The notes under the pieces: model-generated
What the model saw: the letters and a program-made list of their open reading frames with translations, nothing else
Told to the model about the DNA's origin: nothing
The model's database searches: none
Part shown: positions 5,868-8,753 of the stretch, in pieces
How the letters are laid out: every line of letters begins with the position of its first letter
How positions within the stretch are numbered: the stretch's first letter is position 1
Assembly (NCBI GenBank): GCA_002493835.1
Contig: DLAA01000164.1
Coordinates: 1-8,753, forward strand
Direction: 5' to 3'
Length of the DNA: 8,753 bases
DNA from: Lachnospiraceae bacterium UBA7060
GTDB taxonomy: Bacteria; Bacillota; Clostridia; Lachnospirales; Lachnospiraceae
Made by a program: the position numbers and the translations under genes

Positions 5868-7166
5868 ATGGAACGGTATTATCAGAAAGAAATTGAAACG
5901 GCGGACAGAGAGCAGATTCTCGCTTGGCAGAATGAACGGCTGGTGAAGCAGGTGCGCCATGTCTGGGACAATGTGCCTTACTACCGCAAAAAGATGGAGG
6001 AGAAGGGGGTTACGCCTGAAGATATTCAGAGTGTGGAGGATTTGCATAAGCTTCCCTTTTTGACAAAAGACGATCTGCGTGAAGCTTATCCTTATGGTCT
6101 GCTGGCGAAGCCGCTCAAAGACTGTGTCCGCATCCAGTCTACATCCGGTACGACAGGCCGCAGAGTGGTGGCTTTTTATACCCAGCATGATATTGATCTG
6201 TGGGAAGACTGCTGTGCCCGTGCCATTGTGGCAGCAGGCGGCACGAATGAAGATGTCTGCCATGTCTGCTATGGCTATGGTCTTTTCACTGGCGGGCCGG
6301 GTTTAAATGGCGGCAGCCATAAAGTGGGATGTCTGACACTGCCTATGTCTTCCGGTAACACGGACAGGCAGTTACAGTTTATGGTGGATTTGGAGGCGAC
6401 AATTCTTTGCTGTACGCCTTCTTACGCCGCGTTTCTGGCGGAGAGCATCCACGAGCGGGGATTGCGCGACAAGATTAAATTGAAGGCGGGTATCTTCGGA
6501 GCGGAGGCCTGGAGTGAGGAGATGCGTCAGGATATCCAGAATAAGCTGGGAATCAAAGCGTATGATATTTATGGACTCACAGAGACAAGCGGTCCCGGTG
6601 TCGGATTTGAGTGCAGCGAGCAGACTGGCATGCATATCAATGAGGATCATTTTATTGCAGAAATCATTGATCCTGATACGGGCGAGGTGCTTCCCGAGGG
6701 CAGTAAAGGCGAACTGGTGTTTACCGCTATCACGAAAGAGGCATTTCCACTTCTTCGTTACCGCACCAGAGATATCTGCATCCTTTCCAGAAAGAAATGC
6801 TCCTGCGGCAGAACGCATGTAAAGATGAGCAAACCTATGGGCAGAAGCGACGATATGCTTATTGTCAAGGGAGTCAATGTCTTCCCGTCCCAGATTGAGA
6901 CTGTATTGATGGAACAGGGATATCCTGCAAATTATCAGATTATTGTGGATCGGGTCAACAATTCTGACACGCTTGAGGTGATGGTGGAGATGACGCCTGA
7001 GAACTTTTCCGATAATCTGGGCAGGATCACGGAGATGGAGAAAGGTCTTGTGTCAGCACTTAAGGCTATGCTTGGCATCTATGCAAAAGTGCGTCTTGTG
7101 GCGCCGAAGTCCATTACAAGAAGTGAGGGCAAGGCAGTGCGCGTGATCGATAAGCGTAAAATTTGA
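5868..7166 (+). CDS. Phenylacetate-CoA ligase family protein
   Basis: Adenylate-forming ligase of the PaaK type, expected to interconvert an arylacetate (phenylacetate, indoleacetate or hydroxyphenylacetate) plus ATP and CoA with the arylacetyl-CoA. From ATG 5868 the product has 432 residues, the typical PaaK length. Motifs: N-terminal PaaK segment with HVWDNVPYYRKKMEEKG (31-47), phosphate-binding QSTSGTTGRR (90-99), CTPSYAAFLAE (182-192), FGAEAWSEEMR (210-220), YDIYGLTETSGPG (232-244), RYRTRD (297-302), CSCGRTH (311-317) and GRSDDMLIVKGVNVFPSQIE (325-344). The start is set by GGAGG at 5856-5860, 7 nt upstream; an in-frame ATG at 5820 would add 16 residues but lies inside hairpin B and has no good binding site. 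Its position right after iorAB and before an ACT gene matches a recurrent arrangement in anaerobes (established knowledge) and points to arylacetyl-CoA as substrate or product. paaK is the nearest named relative, but exact substrate specificity is not shown. Confidence 0.93.
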   Translation: MERYYQKEIETADREQILAWQNERLVKQVRHVWDNVPYYRKKMEEKGVTPEDIQSVEDLHKLPFLTKDDLREAYPYGLLAKPLKDCVRIQSTSGTTGRRVVAFYTQHDIDLWEDCCARAIVAAGGTNEDVCHVCYGYGLFTGGPGLNGGSHKVGCLTLPMSSGNTDRQLQFMVDLEATILCCTPSYAAFLAESIHERGLRDKIKLKAGIFGAEAWSEEMRQDIQNKLGIKAYDIYGLTETSGPGVGFECSEQTGMHINEDHFIAEIIDPDTGEVLPEGSKGELVFTAITKEAFPLLRYRTRDICILSRKKCSCGRTHVKMSKPMGRSDDMLIVKGVNVFPSQIETVLMEQGYPANYQIIVDRVNNSDTLEVMVEMTPENFSDNLGRITEMEKGLVSALKAMLGIYAKVRLVAPKSITRSEGKAVRVIDKRKI

Positions 7167-7262
7167 TAGCAGTGCAGTCATATAAAATGGAACAGCAACT
7201 GACAATTTATGAGTGGACATGGCTGTATTGTGATAGCATTTAAGTCAAGAAGGGAGAACGAT

Positions 7263-7694
7263 ATGACAATACCTCAGATTTCTGTATTTTTGGAAAATAA
7301 AGCGGGGCAGCTTGCGGATATCACAGGCATTCTATCGGATAATCAGGTGAATATGCGTGCAATCAATATTGCAGAGACAGCGGATTATGGCGTTTTGCGG
7401 CTGATCGTTGACGATGCGTCGAGGGCTTCCTCTATTCTGCTGGAGCAGGGCTTTATCCTGACCATGACGCCTGTTGTGGGCGTGGCAGTTCCGGATACGC
7501 CCGGAGGACTCAGCAAGGTATTGGGAGTGATTTCCAATGCTGGAATTGACGTGGAGTACATGTATTCCGTGTTTGGACAGAAGGACGGACAGGCATGTAT
7601 GATTTTCCGCGTGGCTGATACAGATGGATTGACGGCAGTTTTTGACCAAAATGGAATTGGCACCATCTCAGGGGAGGATTTGGGACTTCACTGA
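7263..7694 (+). CDS. Tandem ACT-domain amino-acid-binding protein
   Basis: Small cytoplasmic protein of 143 residues made of two ACT regulatory domains: residues about 3-68 (ISVFLENKAGQLADITGIL, with the conserved turn glycine) and 71-137 (VVGVAVPDTPGGLSKVLGVI). ACT domains usually bind amino acids. Stand-alone tandem ACT proteins of this length often sit beside iorAB and phenylacetate-CoA ligase genes (family knowledge), where their role is untested; sensing an aromatic amino acid is an inference. ATG 7263 is chosen because AGGGAG (7251-7256) lies 6 nt upstream and the protein then begins at the first ACT strand; an in-frame ATG at 7209 would add 18 residues with no ribosome binding site or domain support. 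It lies 96 nt after the ligase gene, in a gap without the hairpins seen earlier. No catalytic or DNA-binding domain is visible. Confidence 0.9.
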   Translation: MTIPQISVFLENKAGQLADITGILSDNQVNMRAINIAETADYGVLRLIVDDASRASSILLEQGFILTMTPVVGVAVPDTPGGLSKVLGVISNAGIDVEYMYSVFGQKDGQACMIFRVADTDGLTAVFDQNGIGTISGEDLGLH

Positions 7695-7723
7695 AATTTC
7701 CAGGCATATCTGTAGAAAAACAG

Positions 7724-7752
7724 TTGACAAAGCTGAAATTATCGTTTACATT
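7724..7752 (+). promoter_or_regulatory. Predicted sigma-A-type promoter of tyrS
   Basis: A perfect -35 TTGACA (7724-7729) is separated by 17 nt from TACATT (7747-7752), a 4-of-6 match to the -10 consensus. Transcription would start at about 7758-7760, just before the T-box leader. It lies 29 nt after the ACT gene stop, so tyrS appears to be its own transcription unit. Confidence 0.75.
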
Positions 7753-7759
7753 AAAAGAC

Positions 7760-8083
7760 AGTTAAGTTTTGCAAAACAACAGAACACAGGCGTTGAAGGG
7801 AACAAGTAGTGGATCAGGAAACGGACAGAAAGCAGCCGGCGGATGAGAGGCGCGCGGGAACTTTTCCATGAATACATCCCAGAGCTTCGCGGAAGAATGG
7901 AGAGTTATCTCTTAGTAGGCCGCGGCGGAGGAATGCACGTTACAGCAGGAGGGTATCATCACAGAAAGTAGCTTTTATTATTTTATGGGTCGTACCCGGT
8001 GAGGCGGATGATGTGAGTCATCCGTGAAATTAGGTGGTAACACGAGTTTAACCCTCGTCCTGATGATCAGGACGGGGGTTTTT
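7760..8083 (+). promoter_or_regulatory. Tyrosine T-box riboswitch leader
   Basis: Leader RNA that senses uncharged tRNA-Tyr and lets transcription continue into tyrS. Signs in order: a Stem I region (about 7800-7885) with the ACAGAAAGC segment near 7846 resembling the conserved AG bulge, and the specifier context GAATACATC, in which the TAC at 7873-7875 is the tyrosine specifier codon followed by A; hairpin GGGT-CGT-ACCC at 7987-7997; a Stem III-like hairpin CGGATGA...TCATCCG around 8004-8024; and the T-box sequence TTAGGTGGTAACACGAG at 8030-8046, whose TGGT can pair with the ACCA end of tRNA-Tyr. The intrinsic terminator follows at once. Specifier, T-box and downstream gene agree. Stem boundaries were folded by eye and are approximate. 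Confidence 0.92.
8052..8083 (+). terminator. T-box intrinsic terminator
   Basis: CCCTCGTCCTGA (8052-8063) pairs with TCAGGACGGGGG (8067-8078), one T-G pair, with a TGA loop, followed by TTTTT. The CTCGTCC arm can alternatively pair with CGAG in the T-box sequence to form the antiterminator. It would also stop any read-through from the upstream aryl-acid genes. Confidence 0.9.
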
Positions 8084-8087
8084 GTGC

Positions 8088-8207
8088 GCATAAGCAGAGT
8101 CAGAAAGCGTCAGAAGCAGGCTGCATGCTTGCATGCAAGCCAGATTATGACGATTTATGACGAGCAACGCGAATGAGAAATGCGGAGCATTTCGAATCTG
8201 CTTATGC
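8088..8207 (+). repeat. Structured 120-bp segment bounded by an 11-bp inverted repeat
   Basis: Untranslated DNA between the T-box terminator and tyrS. The ends GCATAAGCAGA (8088-8098) and TCTGCTTATGC (8197-8207) are perfect inverted repeats. Inside lie the 14-bp palindrome GCTTGCATGCAAGC (8127-8140), part of a larger hairpin 8119-8141; a direct 10-bp repeat ATTATGACGA/TTTATGACGA (8144-8163); and hairpin GAAATGC-GGA-GCATTTC (8177-8193). The 10-mer AGAGTCAGAA occurs at 8096-8105 and again at 8213-8222. No coding frame is supported. It could be a small non-autonomous mobile or intergenic repeat, or a further leader structure; it is not part of a standard T-box. Confidence 0.6.
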
Positions 8208-8224
8208 AGGGAAGAGTCAGAAGG

Positions 8225-8231
8225 AAAGGAG
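8225..8231 (+). promoter_or_regulatory. Ribosome binding site of tyrS
   Basis: AAAGGAG lies 9 nt before ATG 8241 and outside the preceding inverted-repeat structure. It supports the chosen tyrS start. Confidence 0.75.
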
Positions 8232-8240
8232 AAAATCATA

Positions 8241-8753
8241 ATGGGAATCTACGAAGAACTACAGGCGAGGGGACTCCTCGCACAACTTACCAATGCGGAG
8301 GAGATCCGTGAGCTGATCAACAACGGCAAAGCCACTTTTTATATTGGTTTTGACCCTACTGCAGACAGCCTGCATGTGGGACATTTTATGGCGCTGTGCC
8401 TGATGAAGCGGCTGCAGGAGGCGGGCAACAAGCCCATCGCGCTGATTGGAGGCGGGACAGCCATGATAGGCGACCCTTCCGGGCGGACAGATATGCGCTC
8501 CATGATGACGAGGGAGACTATCGAGCACAATTGTGAGTGTTTTAAGAAACAGATGAGCCGGTTTATCGACTTTTCCGAGGGCAAGGCTCTTATGGTCAAC
8601 AATGCGGACTGGCTGCTGGATTTGAACTATGTGGAGTTTATCAGGGAAGTGGGAGCATGCTTTTCTGTAAATAATATGCTTCGGGCGGAGTGCTACAAGC
8701 AGAGAATGGAGAAAGGATTGAGCTTCCTCGAGTTTAACTACATGATTATGCAG
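8241..8753 (+). CDS. tyrS: Tyrosyl-tRNA synthetase, 3'-truncated
   Basis: Class I aminoacyl-tRNA synthetase that charges tRNA-Tyr with tyrosine. The first 171 residues are in the window and the frame stays open to the right edge, so roughly the last 60% is missing, including the KMSKS loop and the S4-like RNA-binding tail. Visible motifs: FYIGFDPTADSLHVGHF (33-49), containing the HIGH-type signature HVGH (45-48) and Y34, the position that contacts the tyrosine ring in bacterial TyrRS; IGGGTAMIGDPSGR (69-82); and VNNADWL (119-125). These are typical of the common bacterial TyrS. The start is ATG 8241, with AAAGGAG 9 nt upstream. It is controlled by its own promoter and a tyrosine T-box, and by tRNA charging rather than together with the upstream operon. 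The 157 nt between terminator and start codon is long for such a gene. Confidence 0.96.
   Translation, partial: MGIYEELQARGLLAQLTNAEEIRELINNGKATFYIGFDPTADSLHVGHFMALCLMKRLQEAGNKPIALIGGGTAMIGDPSGRTDMRSMMTRETIEHNCECFKKQMSRFIDFSEGKALMVNNADWLLDLNYVEFIREVGACFSVNNMLRAECYKQRMEKGLSFLEFNYMIMQ

Noticed and set aside
7163..7188. Possible promoter TTGATA ... TATAAAAT upstream of the ACT gene
   Set aside because: The spacing between the two boxes is only about 12-14 nt, too short for a standard promoter; not supported without transcript data.
7209..7262. Longer N-terminus for the ACT protein from the ATG at 7209
   Set aside because: No ribosome binding site precedes 7209, the added residues do not belong to an ACT fold, and AGGGAG sits correctly before ATG 7263.
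8127..8140. 14-bp palindrome GCTTGCATGCAAGC as an operator site
   Set aside because: It is embedded in a larger hairpin within the transcribed leader, well downstream of the only promoter seen, so repressor binding is not specifically supported.

Overview
The window (about 50% G+C) looks like chromosomal DNA from an anaerobic Bacillota, most likely a gut-type Lachnospiraceae/Clostridia member. The evidence is strong AGGAG-type ribosome binding sites, a T-box riboswitch ahead of a tyrosyl-tRNA synthetase gene, an oxygen-sensitive indolepyruvate:ferredoxin oxidoreductase, and many structured intergenic hairpins. The family assignment is an inference. All genes lie on the + strand and none is visibly broken; the first and last are cut by the window edges.

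Layout: (1) 2-1477, 5'-truncated AMP-forming acyl-CoA synthetase; (2) 1497-3059, sodium:solute symporter family transporter, 19 nt behind it; (3) 3186-4922 iorA and (4) 5121-5747 iorB, the two subunits of indolepyruvate (aryl-2-oxoacid):ferredoxin oxidoreductase; (5) 5868-7166, phenylacetate-CoA ligase family protein; (6) 7263-7694, tandem ACT-domain protein; (7) 7724-8083, promoter plus tyrosine T-box leader ending in an intrinsic terminator; (8) 8084-8240, a second highly structured untranslated stretch; (9) 8241 to the end, tyrS, truncated at its 3' end.

Functionally, genes 1-6 form a plausible aryl-acid module. IorAB interconverts aryl-pyruvates (transamination products of Trp, Phe, Tyr) with arylacetyl-CoA, CO2 and reduced ferredoxin. 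The PaaK-type ligase links arylacetyl-CoA to the free arylacetate. The symporter and upstream ligase could import and activate a carboxylic acid, and the ACT protein may sense an amino acid. The direction (amino-acid fermentation or arylacetate salvage into amino acids) cannot be read from the DNA.

The least explained part is the non-coding DNA. A near-identical 10-bp-stem hairpin (GGAGAATGCC / GGCATTCTCC) occurs once, in the same orientation, upstream of each of iorA, iorB and the ligase gene, and not before the other genes. Two copies carry a second hairpin upstream whose sequence differs while its pairing is kept. The iorB copy is instead preceded by a 66-nt hairpin that begins at the last base of the iorA stop codon. 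The tyrS leader carries, after its terminator, a different 120-bp structure bounded by an 11-bp perfect inverted repeat.
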